Shown in pieces: positions 7,449-15,068 of a stretch of 24,239 nucleotides of DNA. The notes beneath the pieces are model-generated. The model searched no databases. It saw only the letters and a program-made list of their open reading frames with translations, and was not told where the DNA came from. The position numbers and the translations under genes were made by a program. Source of the DNA: Candidatus Desulfofervidaceae bacterium (GTDB taxonomy: Bacteria; Desulfobacterota; Desulfofervidia; Desulfofervidales; Desulfofervidaceae); NCBI GenBank assembly GCA_021160485.1, contig JAGHCL010000045.1:1-24239 (forward strand), in the 5' to 3' direction. Each line of letters begins with the position of its first letter. The stretch's first letter is position 1.

Positions 7449-8810
7449 ATGTTGGATTACAAAATCCTAAAAAAACAAGTAAAGGAACTGCTGAGTAAAA
7501 AGAGGGAAAAGAGCATTCTTGAATTATTAAGCACTTTACATCCAGCAGATATAGCCGAACTTATTAATAATTTGCACGATGCAGAAGATAAGAAACGCAT
7601 TTTTTCCTTATTAGATGTGGAAACAGCTTCTGAAGTAATTGTAGAACTTTCTGACGAATCCCGGCGGGCGATATTAAAAGATATCACTCATGACCGTCTG
7701 GCAGATATCGTTGAAGACCTACCCTCGGATGAGGCAACAGATATTATTGCTGACTTACCTAAAGAAAAAGCTGAAGAGGTGTTGGCTAACATTTCGCCTG
7801 AGGATTCAGCCGAGGTCAGACATCTCTTAAAGTATCCTGAAGAAAGCGCTGGCGGATTGATGCAAACGGAGGTTTTGGCTCTGTCAGCGGATATCACTGT
7901 AGAAGAAGCAATAGAAAGACTACGTATCTTAGCCCATGAGACAGAAGAGGAGTATCATAATATCTTTATTATTAACGGGAATAAAAAATTGGTGGGTGTA
8001 GTGCCCATTAATAAACTTATCCTTTCTTCTCCCCACAGCAGATTGTCCCAGCTTATGGAGAAACCAGAGGCCATTATATATGTGGATGAAGACCAGGAAG
8101 AAGTGGCTAAGAAGTTTCAGAAGTACGATTTGGTTTCAGCCCCAGTTGTAAATAAAAATGGGGTACTTTTGGGCCGCATTACGATTGACGATGTGATAGA
8201 TGTTATAGAAGAAGAGACTTCAGAGGACTTCTACCGTTTGGCTGGAACAGACGTAGAAGAGGTTGTTTATGGTGACAATATCATAAAAATTGCCCAGATA
8301 AGACTTCCCTGGTTGGTGACAAATCTTTTTGGTGGATTACTTACTGGTTATCTCATGTGGCTCTTTAAACATACTTTAACTGATGCCATTGCTTTGGTTA
8401 CCTTTATTCCTGTGATTACAGGTATGGGAGGTAATTTAGGTCTGCAATCTTCTACAATTTCGGTACGTGGTTTGGCAACAGGGAAAGTTACTTTCCAAAA
8501 TTTCAGACATCACCTCCTGAAAGAAATAAAAGTGGCTTTGGTAATGGCAACAGTATGTGGAACTATTGTAGGAGTGATTGCTTATTTATGGCATGGGCAT
8601 TCAGCATTGGGTCTTATTGTAGGATTGGCCATGTTTTGCGCCATGGGTGTGGCCGTAGTAATGGGAACACTTATGCCTGCTTTCCTGCGTAAGATCGGTG
8701 TAGATCCGGCGGTGGCTTCAGGGCCGTTTGTTACCACGGCCAACGACGTGACAGGAATTCTGATTTACATGGCAATTGCCACCGTATGTTTAAACTACCT
8801 ACGAGGGTAG
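7449..8810 (+). CDS. mgtE: Magnesium transporter MgtE
   Basis: The 453-residue inner-membrane Mg2+ channel/transporter shows the full family layout. The superhelical N domain (about 1-130) contains HPADIAELIN and LPSDEATDIIADLP. Two CBS domains follow at about 135-260, including SAPVVNKNGVLLGRITIDDV. A membrane domain from about 283 to the end holds five likely helices. Signatures there are FIPVITGMGGNLGLQSST and the pore segment TTANDVTG with its conserved Asp. In the family, Mg2+ bound between the N and CBS domains closes the pore. AAGGAG lies very close to the ATG. It is the first gene of an operon and its stop is 4 bp before mlaE. No M-box riboswitch is recognisable upstream. Confidence 0.95.
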   Translation: MLDYKILKKQVKELLSKKREKSILELLSTLHPADIAELINNLHDAEDKKRIFSLLDVETASEVIVELSDESRRAILKDITHDRLADIVEDLPSDEATDIIADLPKEKAEEVLANISPEDSAEVRHLLKYPEESAGGLMQTEVLALSADITVEEAIERLRILAHETEEEYHNIFIINGNKKLVGVVPINKLILSSPHSRLSQLMEKPEAIIYVDEDQEEVAKKFQKYDLVSAPVVNKNGVLLGRITIDDVIDVIEEETSEDFYRLAGTDVEEVVYGDNIIKIAQIRLPWLVTNLFGGLLTGYLMWLFKHTLTDAIALVTFIPVITGMGGNLGLQSSTISVRGLATGKVTFQNFRHHLLKEIKVALVMATVCGTIVGVIAYLWHGHSALGLIVGLAMFCAMGVAVVMGTLMPAFLRKIGVDPAVASGPFVTTANDVTGILIYMAIATVCLNYLRG

Positions 8811-8814
8811 AAAA

Positions 8815-9546
8815 TTGTATTCTAACCCTTTTTTATTTGCTCTTCGTAGCTTAGAGGCCGTTTTTAAAAGACCATTTTTCTTTTCTGAGCTCTGGAAACA
8901 AATTTATATCATCGGTACAGAAGGCATTCCTCTTATTGCCACCGCGGCGATGGCGGTGGGTATGGTATTAAGTTTACAAACCGGTGCTACTTTACAGCGC
9001 TTCGGGGCCCAAAAATATATAGCCGCTTTGGTGGGAATATCTATGGTAAGGGAATTGGGGCCAGTGGTTACGGCCTTACTTGTCGCCGGTCGCTCGGGCT
9101 CTGGAATCACCGCCGAAATCGGGGCCATGAAAGTAACCCAGCAAATAGATGCCCTGAGAGTTAGTGCTATTTCACCCCTAAATTATCTAGTTGTTCCCAG
9201 ACTATTGGCGTGCATTATCTGTTTACCCTTGTTGACTGTCATCGCGGATGTGGTAGGAATCATAGGAGGGGGGATTGTTAGTGTAGTCATGGGTTTAAGC
9301 ACGGCACGCTGGTATGCCAAAGTTACCGCTCAATTTGTGGAATTTATTGACTTTTTTCCTGGTTTGATTAAAGCTGTTTTTTTTGGGTTTCTTATTGCTT
9401 CTATTGCAACTTATTTTGGTTTCAACGCCAAACGCGGCACCCAGAGTGTGGGAGAAGTAACGACGATGGCCGTAGTAACCGCTTCGCTGGCAATTTTGCT
9501 TTCAGACGTGATTTTAACCAGAGTACTACTAATTTTCTTTTCTTAA
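8815..9546 (+). CDS. mlaE: ABC transporter permease MlaE
   Basis: This 243-residue inner-membrane permease belongs to the MlaE/Ttg2B family. In the Mla system it moves phospholipid between the inner membrane and the cell envelope. The family core is present: IYIIGTEGIPLIATAAMAVG, then GMVLSLQTG, MVRELGPVVTALLVAGRSGSG, and EIGAMKVTQQIDALR. The end has the usual TTMAVV segment. Five or so hydrophobic segments are visible. The start is TTG at 8815; GAGGG lies 8 bp upstream across the mgtE stop, and the next Met is too far inside the conserved region. It is followed by mlaF after 9 bp. Confidence 0.94.
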   Translation: MYSNPFLFALRSLEAVFKRPFFFSELWKQIYIIGTEGIPLIATAAMAVGMVLSLQTGATLQRFGAQKYIAALVGISMVRELGPVVTALLVAGRSGSGITAEIGAMKVTQQIDALRVSAISPLNYLVVPRLLACIICLPLLTVIADVVGIIGGGIVSVVMGLSTARWYAKVTAQFVEFIDFFPGLIKAVFFGFLIASIATYFGFNAKRGTQSVGEVTTMAVVTASLAILLSDVILTRVLLIFFS

Positions 9547-9555
9547 TCCCTAACC

Positions 9556-10311
9556 ATGGAACCAATTGTTCAGGTAAAAAATTTAGCTAAATCCTTTGGT
9601 TCCCTTCAGGTGCTAACCGAGGTCAACCTGGAAGTATATCCGGGGGAAACAGTGGTCATCTTAGGTGGGAGTGGGAGTGGCAAATCAGTGTTATTGCAAA
9701 TTTTGCTTGGTTTAATCCCGGCTGATAAGGGAGAGATCTGGATACATGGTTATGAGGTTAACCGTTTTCAAAAAGAGAAAGACTGGGATCCCGTAAGGCT
9801 CAAAACAGGCTTTTTGTTTCAAGCAGGAGGGCTTTATGATTCCATGACTGTTTATGAAAATATTACCTTTGCCATGCGTCATCATCTTCATCTGTCCGAA
9901 AGGGAAATGCGTAAACGAGTTCAAGAAATTTTGGCCTCAATTCAGTTGGAAGGAATTGAGGAAAAATATCCTGCTGAGCTTTCCGGAGGAATGCAAAAAC
10001 GAGTTGCTTTAGCTCGGGCTATTGCTTTAAATCCACCTTTAATCCTTTATGATGAACCAACAAGTGGACTGGATCCTATTCGGAGTGCCATGATTAGTGA
10101 GCTAATTCGTAAGCTTCAGCGTACCCATGGAATTACTTCTATTATTGTGACCCATGATTTACATTGTGCTTACAAGGTGGCTGACAGGGTGATGTTGCTT
10201 TATCAAGGACGAATTATTGCTCATGGCACGGTAGAGGAATTTAAACAGAGTGATAATCCCTATGTGAGACAATTTCTTGAAGGCAAAACACAAGGACCGA
10301 TTGAGGAGTAA
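9556..10311 (+). CDS. mlaF: ABC transporter ATP-binding protein MlaF
   Basis: This 251-residue ATPase powers the MlaEFD lipid transporter at the inner face of the inner membrane. All nucleotide-binding motifs are intact: Walker A GGSGSGKS (37-44), Q-loop Gln89, signature LSGGMQ (142-147), Walker B LILYDEP with Asp166-Glu167, and switch His200. ALARAIALNPPLILYDEPTSGLDP is the classic order, and GLYDSMTVYEN after the Q-loop is typical of the Mla/Ttg2A group. The ATG has no clear ribosome site in front of it, so translation may depend on coupling with mlaE. It sits 3 bp before mlaD. Confidence 0.95.
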   Translation: MEPIVQVKNLAKSFGSLQVLTEVNLEVYPGETVVILGGSGSGKSVLLQILLGLIPADKGEIWIHGYEVNRFQKEKDWDPVRLKTGFLFQAGGLYDSMTVYENITFAMRHHLHLSEREMRKRVQEILASIQLEGIEEKYPAELSGGMQKRVALARAIALNPPLILYDEPTSGLDPIRSAMISELIRKLQRTHGITSIIVTHDLHCAYKVADRVMLLYQGRIIAHGTVEEFKQSDNPYVRQFLEGKTQGPIEE

Positions 10312-10314
10312 GAC

Positions 10315-11367
10315 ATGAAAGAAAAATGGATTTTAATCATTAAAACTGCTGCCTTTCTTGTTTTTTCTATTCTTCTTTTAGGGACGGTTATTATGTTTTT
10401 GGGCAAAGAAAGGCAATATTTTAAAAGAACTTTTATTTTGAAAACCCAGTTCAAATCTGTAGCTGGCCTTTCACCAGAATCTCCTGTGTATCGTTATGGC
10501 CTTCAGGTAGGGCATGTAGCCAAGTGTGATTTTTTACCTGATGGACGGGTGGAAGTTACTATGCGTATAGAAGAAAAATTCCATAACCAATTTCGCCAGG
10601 GATGTTACGCCAAGATTGTATCTGTGGGTATCTTGGGAGATAAGGCCGTGGATGTTGTGGGAGGAGAGCCAAGTGCTCCTGTTTTGGCTGCAAAAAGCGT
10701 CATTGACTCGGTAGAACCATTCAGCTTAGAAGATATTGCCGCTCACGTAAAACCATTACTAGATAATGCTGCCGTTATTGCCCGCAATTTAGCAAAAATT
10801 ACAGATGAAATTCGTCGGGAACACAATACCTACCGTCAGATATTTCGGAATATAGAAAAAATTACCGAAGATATTGCTCAGGGAAAAGGCACCATCGGTG
10901 CTCTTCTTAAAAAAGAAGAACTTTACCAAGAGATGGTGGTTACGATACAGCAAGGCCGAGAGGCAATGGAAAAAGTTAATGAAATTGTAGACTCTATGCA
11001 CAAATGTAGTGTAGATGTGCCTCCTTTAATTTCTCAAGCTCAACAAGCAGCCACCGAGCTCACCGCCTTATTGCAACAGATGCAGGCGTTTCTTAATCGT
11101 TTAGACAAGTGGACAGTGGAAGCTGACACCATCTTGACCCAATTTTCTTATGTAAGCAAACAGATGAAAACTGCCTCCGATGACATTCCTGTTATCACTC
11201 ATAATCTTCGTACAGCTTCCCAGGGGGCTGTAGAAGTGATAGAGGCAGCCAAGAAAAGTTGGTTTATTCGCCGCTATTTAAAACTTCCTGAAAAGAAGGA
11301 AAAGGTAATAAAGCCCCGGCTTTATCTCTCGCCAGAAGAACAAACTCCTAAAACTTGGAAGGATTAA
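10315..11367 (+). CDS. mlaD: MCE-domain lipid-binding protein MlaD
   Basis: The 350-residue protein has an N-terminal membrane anchor (about 8-29) and one MCE domain (about 37-116). The MCE domain contains SVAGLSPESPVYRYGLQVGHV and VSVGILGDKAVDVVGG. A long, mostly helical periplasmic tail follows. MCE proteins form hexameric rings that carry lipid between membranes. The tail makes it much longer than E. coli MlaD (183 residues). It contains heptad-like helices around 165-300 and a basic, Pro-rich end, and could form an extended tube as in longer MCE proteins. GAGGAG precedes the ATG at good spacing. It is the last gene of the mgtE operon. No MlaC or MlaB gene follows; ligA converges after 39 bp. 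Confidence 0.92.
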   Translation: MKEKWILIIKTAAFLVFSILLLGTVIMFLGKERQYFKRTFILKTQFKSVAGLSPESPVYRYGLQVGHVAKCDFLPDGRVEVTMRIEEKFHNQFRQGCYAKIVSVGILGDKAVDVVGGEPSAPVLAAKSVIDSVEPFSLEDIAAHVKPLLDNAAVIARNLAKITDEIRREHNTYRQIFRNIEKITEDIAQGKGTIGALLKKEELYQEMVVTIQQGREAMEKVNEIVDSMHKCSVDVPPLISQAQQAATELTALLQQMQAFLNRLDKWTVEADTILTQFSYVSKQMKTASDDIPVITHNLRTASQGAVEVIEAAKKSWFIRRYLKLPEKKEKVIKPRLYLSPEEQTPKTWKD

Positions 11368-11406
11368 GCCGTTCCATAGATAGAATAAAGACAGGCAAAA
11401 TGTTTT

Positions 11407-13557
11407 TTATTGTTTATCCCCAATCATTTTTAAAAACTCTTCTTCGGTAATAATGGTCAGTCCCAGTCTTTGAGCCTTTTGCAATTTAGAACCAGGATTT
11501 TCTCCAACTACAACATGAGTGACTTTTTTACTTACAGTATCTGCACATTTACCTCCCAGGGCCTCTACTTTACTTTTGGCTTCATCCCGGGGCATAGTGG
11601 AAAGAGCACCGGTAAAAACAAAGACCTTACCAGTCAGGGGACCGCTCACTTCGGTTTTGGCCATACGCACACCGGCCTGCTTCAGCTTCTCAATGACCTT
11701 TAAGTTTTCTGGTAATGCAAAGAATTCTTTGATACTCTGAGCAATTTTGGGACCGATTCCTGGTGTTTCTTCCAATTTTATGATGGGTATTTTAATTAAT
11801 TCATCAATAGAATTTACCATTTCTGCCAGCAGGTTGGCCGTCGTGTAGCCAACATAACGGATACCCAAGGCGTAAATAAGGCGATGCAGGAGTTGGTTTT
11901 TACTATTCTCAATACCCTGCAGTAGCTTTTTCGCATTAAGTTCACCAATGAAGGTTGGACGTGAATATCCCTTTTCTTCCATGAGTTTAGGCAATTCTTT
12001 AAGCAATTTTTCTTCTGTAAGAAGGTATATATCTCCTACATCCTTCACCAGCTCACTGATAACCAGCACCCTTGCCGTCCTTTCTCCTAATCCCTGAATG
12101 TCCATGGCACGCCTGGAGGCAAAATGTTTTAATCTTTCTATGAGCTGAGCTGGACAGCGCATGTTAAGACAACGCCAGGCGGCCTCATCAGGCAAACGCA
12201 CCAGCCGGCTACCACAGGAAGGGCAGGTTTTAGGAAAAACAATAGGATGTTCTGCGCCTGTGCGTGCTTCTTTTACCACTTTAACTACATAAGGAATTAC
12301 TTCTCCGGCGCGTTCTACCAGAACAGTATCTCCAATGCGAATATCCTTTTCCCGGACAAAGTCTTCGTTAAAAAGAGAAACACGGCTGATGGTTACACCA
12401 CCTACTTCTACTGGTTCCAGTTCCCCTACTGGGGTAATAGACCCTACTCGTCCTACCTGAAATACTACCTTTCTCAATTTGGTTGTGGCCTGTTTGGGTT
12501 TAAATTTAAAGGCAATGGCCCAGCGGGGATGGTGAGAGGTTTCGCCCAATTGCTGCTGAAATTGAATATTGTTGACCTTGACTACCACTCCGTCTATTTC
12601 ATAGGGAAAGGTTTCCCGTTTACCTTCCCAGCTCTGACAAAAGTTAATTACTTCTTCCACACTCTGGCACAGGGTGGTTTCCTGACTGACTTTAAAACCA
12701 CACTGTTGCAAGATAGAAATGGCTTCTAAGTGGCTTTTGATATGGTTACCTAATAAATTTTCTCCTTTTTTATTTACCGCATAAGTAATTTGATAAAGGA
12801 AAGCATCTAGTTTTTTCTTAGCTACCTCACGAGGATCCTGGAGCCTGAGAGAGCCAGCAGCGGCATTGCGAGGGTTAGCAAAAGGAGGAAGTCCTTCTTC
12901 CAGCCGTTCCTGATTAATTTTACGAAATGTTTCCTTGTCTATTAGAACTTCTCCCCGAATTTCTATTTGATAAATACCAAATTGGGAAAAAGGAGCCCTT
13001 AACGGTATGGACCGAATAGTCTTAATATTTGGGGTAATATCTTCACCCCTGGCACCATCACCGCGGGTAGCACCTCTTTTTAAATAATCTCCTTCGTAGA
13101 CTAGAGCAATGCCTGCTCCGTCAAATTTGGGTTCACAGGTATATTCTACTTCATTTACCCCTAAACCCTGTGTGACTCTCCGGTGAAAATCTTTGAGTTC
13201 CTCGGGTGTATAGGCGTTATCCAGAGATAGCATTTTAGAAAGATGGGGCACTTCAGGAAAAACCTTTGTTACATCGCTAGCGACACGTTGGGTAGGAGAA
13301 TCGGGGGTAATGAGTTCGGGAAAACGTGCTTCTATGTCTCTTAAATACCGAAACAGGAGGTCGTATTCATAATCTGAAATCACTGGGTCATTTAGGACGT
13401 AATAACGCCAATCATGATAAGTAATCACTGCCCGTAATTCTGCAATGATGGCCTTTATCTCTTCCAATGAGAGTTTTTTGATCGGATGAGCTTTTATAAA
13501 CTTTAAGAAATAGTGCGTTTCCTCTAACAGTTCTTTTTGTCTGCTTTCTGCATACAT
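11407..13557 (-). CDS. ligA: NAD-dependent DNA ligase
   Basis: LigA seals nicks during replication and repair using NAD+. From ATG 13557 the protein has about 716 residues, longer than E. coli LigA (671), mainly from an N-terminal stretch of about 30 residues. Domains in order are: the NMN-binding Ia domain (HDWRYYVLNDPVISDYEYD, about 48-66), the adenylation site CEPKFDG with Lys144, and the OB fold. A four-Cys zinc finger follows (CPSCG and later two Cys before PAQL), then helix-hairpin-helix repeats (ETPGIGPKIAQSI). A C-terminal BRCT domain (GKVFVFTGALSTMPRDEA) ends the protein. The ATG is preferred over an in-frame TTG at 13575 because GAGGG lies 7 bp before it. It is downstream of the PIN remnant and DUF3108 genes on the same strand. 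Confidence 0.95.
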   Translation of the reverse strand: MYAESRQKELLEETHYFLKFIKAHPIKKLSLEEIKAIIAELRAVITYHDWRYYVLNDPVISDYEYDLLFRYLRDIEARFPELITPDSPTQRVASDVTKVFPEVPHLSKMLSLDNAYTPEELKDFHRRVTQGLGVNEVEYTCEPKFDGAGIALVYEGDYLKRGATRGDGARGEDITPNIKTIRSIPLRAPFSQFGIYQIEIRGEVLIDKETFRKINQERLEEGLPPFANPRNAAAGSLRLQDPREVAKKKLDAFLYQITYAVNKKGENLLGNHIKSHLEAISILQQCGFKVSQETTLCQSVEEVINFCQSWEGKRETFPYEIDGVVVKVNNIQFQQQLGETSHHPRWAIAFKFKPKQATTKLRKVVFQVGRVGSITPVGELEPVEVGGVTISRVSLFNEDFVREKDIRIGDTVLVERAGEVIPYVVKVVKEARTGAEHPIVFPKTCPSCGSRLVRLPDEAAWRCLNMRCPAQLIERLKHFASRRAMDIQGLGERTARVLVISELVKDVGDIYLLTEEKLLKELPKLMEEKGYSRPTFIGELNAKKLLQGIENSKNQLLHRLIYALGIRYVGYTTANLLAEMVNSIDELIKIPIIKLEETPGIGPKIAQSIKEFFALPENLKVIEKLKQAGVRMAKTEVSGPLTGKVFVFTGALSTMPRDEAKSKVEALGGKCADTVSKKVTHVVVGENPGSKLQKAQRLGLTIITEEEFLKMIGDKQ

Positions 13558-13579
13558 AGTTGCCCTCGCTCCCAATTTT

Positions 13580-13898
13580 TTAGAGTTGAATGTTTAATAA
13601 GCTTTCTACATAATCAATTACCCATGAGCTATACCGGCCCCGGAGCTTCAAATCTATTAAAGCACGATAAAGAGGAGGTCAGTGCCGGGTATGTGTTTAT
13701 AGATTTAATGTGGCAAAGTCCTTTTTGCAGATATGTTTTAAACAATTGACCATCAGGATGGGTATCACTGGCAGTTTCCTTAGCCACAGCAGGAGAAATA
13801 ATTACCTGAAAACTCTCTAACAAAGGCAAAAGTAGTCCTGCTTTGGTCAATAAAATCAACGAACTGCTATCGGCTATAAGGGGGGGTTCTGTCTTCAT
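13580..13898 (-). pseudogene. Decayed PIN-domain (DUF3368-like) nuclease gene
   Basis: From ATG 13898 the frame reads a PIN-type start: IADSSSLILLTKAGLL, then FQVIISPAVAKETASD and LFKTYLQKGLCHIKSIN. This resembles DUF3368/VapC-like proteins, which are normally about 150 residues. After about residue 72 the frame loses resemblance and stops after 89 residues. A second frame from about 13690 to the stop at 13580 encodes PPLYRALIDLKLRGRYSSW and a helical end, resembling the C-terminal helices of the same family. The middle segment with the later catalytic acidic residues is missing. I infer an internal deletion with a frame change. The ATG overlaps the DUF3108 stop as ATGA. No antitoxin-like gene is adjacent. 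Similarity is judged by eye. Confidence 0.5.
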
Positions 13899-14704
13899 TT
13901 TTTCTTCTGCCAATGTAAGTATTTACTTTTAGCTTCTACCAGCACGGCCTTAACAGAGCCAATTTTTACTTTTGCTTTGACCATTACCGGTAAATGGCTT
14001 TTATTTGTTGTCAACCAGACAAATACTCTTCCCTGACGGCGAAATACTCCTTTTACATTCAGCTCTGAAGAGGGTTCAACTTTGAAGGTCTCTATCTTAC
14101 CAAAGGGTGTTCTAACTTTTTCCTTTGCCACTACTTTCAAACGGACATTGGCGAATCTTTTGCCGGTGCAGATGGGAAATACCGTTGTTTCTCCCACCTG
14201 AAAACGGCCGTATTTTCTGAAGAAATATACCGCACTGTGGGTATCACAAAACATTTCTGCCATAATAGGGGTAATGGCAATTTGCTTTTCTTCTTTTTTT
14301 AAATTTTGATTGGTATAGACGACCTGTTTTTTTTCGTGATCAAAAACGTAGGTTTTTGACTTTTGATAGTGGCCTTCTTCTTGGTGTTCTTCTAGAAAAA
14401 GAGGAATATTTCGTTCTCCATCCCAGAACACCTGTGCCCAATCACGAATGCGTTTGAAGATTAGCAGCAGGCCGGCCGTAGAGACACTGTCTTGAAATTT
14501 ATAAACCGGCCTGTTCTGATAAGTAGCACGTTTTACCTGTGTCTTCGCATTGGCCACATGAAATATAGCCCAATAAAGGGCGTAATGTAACTCTTCTCCC
14601 TCAAAATCATAATCAGTGGGTGGGTTGAGCTGATACTGAGGGACAAAAGCAAAGGCCAGTGTGGGGATAAAGATAAAGATGATTAAAAAATAATGTAGCC
14701 GCAT
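13895..14704 (-). CDS. DUF3108 exported protein
   Basis: The protein is about 269 residues from ATG 14704. It starts with a clear signal peptide (MRLHYFLIIFIFIPTLAFA) with a likely cut after AFA. The mature part matches the DUF3108 layout: an opening YDFEGEELHYALYWAIFHVANA, a middle ISTAG/VSTAGLLLIFKRIRDWAQVFWD-type segment, and a later VWLTTNKSHLPVMVKAKVKIG near the end. Function of the family is unknown; it is exported and probably envelope-associated. An upstream ATG at 14770 would add 22 residues. I reject it because it would spoil the signal peptide and lies upstream of the visible promoter. Its stop overlaps the PIN remnant start. Confidence 0.8.
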   Translation of the reverse strand: MRLHYFLIIFIFIPTLAFAFVPQYQLNPPTDYDFEGEELHYALYWAIFHVANAKTQVKRATYQNRPVYKFQDSVSTAGLLLIFKRIRDWAQVFWDGERNIPLFLEEHQEEGHYQKSKTYVFDHEKKQVVYTNQNLKKEEKQIAITPIMAEMFCDTHSAVYFFRKYGRFQVGETTVFPICTGKRFANVRLKVVAKEKVRTPFGKIETFKVEPSSELNVKGVFRRQGRVFVWLTTNKSHLPVMVKAKVKIGSVKAVLVEAKSKYLHWQKKK

Positions 14705-14728
14705 TTTATCAACTTTACAATAACAAGC

Positions 14729-14757
14729 ATTATAACTTGATAATAAGATTATTTTAA
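14729..14757 (-). promoter_or_regulatory. Probable promoter of the DUF3108 gene
   Basis: On the minus strand a perfect TATAAT (14734-14729) lies 17 bp after TTAAAA (14757-14752). The predicted start of transcription, near 14722, supports translation from ATG 14704 rather than from the ATG at 14770. Confidence 0.45.
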
Positions 14758-14879
14758 ATATCCTTAGCATACTTACTATCGCTCCGTCAAAACACTATCC
14801 TAGCCTTTTTCCAAAATAATAATGAGCATTTTAAAATTAATTGGCAACTATTATTCATAGAAACGCCATGGTTTATTCA

Positions 14880-15005
14880 TTATATATTTGACCCTATTAG
14901 ACGGCTCAACATATCCATAAAGGCTAGACAGAAGGCCACTAATGGGGGAAGAAATAACCAGGTAGTGACTCTAGAAACAGAGAAGGTGATTTTTAAGAAA
15001 TTCAT
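14880..15005 (-). CDS. Possible small single-helix membrane protein (41 residues)
   Basis: ATG 15005 opens a 41-codon frame. Its centre, about residues 13-30 (VTTWLFLPPLVAFCLAFM), is a good membrane helix with a double proline, followed by DMLSRLIGSNI. It lies 63 bp downstream of the sigma-54 activator stop on the same strand. No ribosome site is evident before the ATG, which lowers confidence. It could be a real small membrane protein, the last piece of a lost gene, or chance. Confidence 0.3.
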   Translation of the reverse strand: MNFLKITFSVSRVTTWLFLPPLVAFCLAFMDMLSRLIGSNI

Positions 15006-15068
15006 TTGATTCAAAGTTTAACCATAATGATGAGTTAGTATAAAAGATTAAGTGATTAAAGAAAATTC

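Larger units (their letters stand above)
14705..15068. other. Intergenic stretch between DUF3108 and the sigma-54 activator
   Basis: The 364 bp hold the DUF3108 promoter (14729-14757) and a possible 41-codon membrane-protein ORF (14880-15005). I see no tRNA, no strong terminator hairpin with a U run and no repeat family in the rest. Confidence 0.5.

Noticed and set aside
12247..12729. 160-codon plus-strand ORF inside ligA
   Set aside because: It is antisense to the conserved OB-fold and adenylation region of ligA and rich in Phe, Tyr and Cys, as shadow frames are; no family resemblance.
14705..14770. Longer start of the DUF3108 gene at 14770
   Set aside because: It would place 22 non-signal residues before a good signal peptide and would lie upstream of the TATAAT promoter at 14729-14734.
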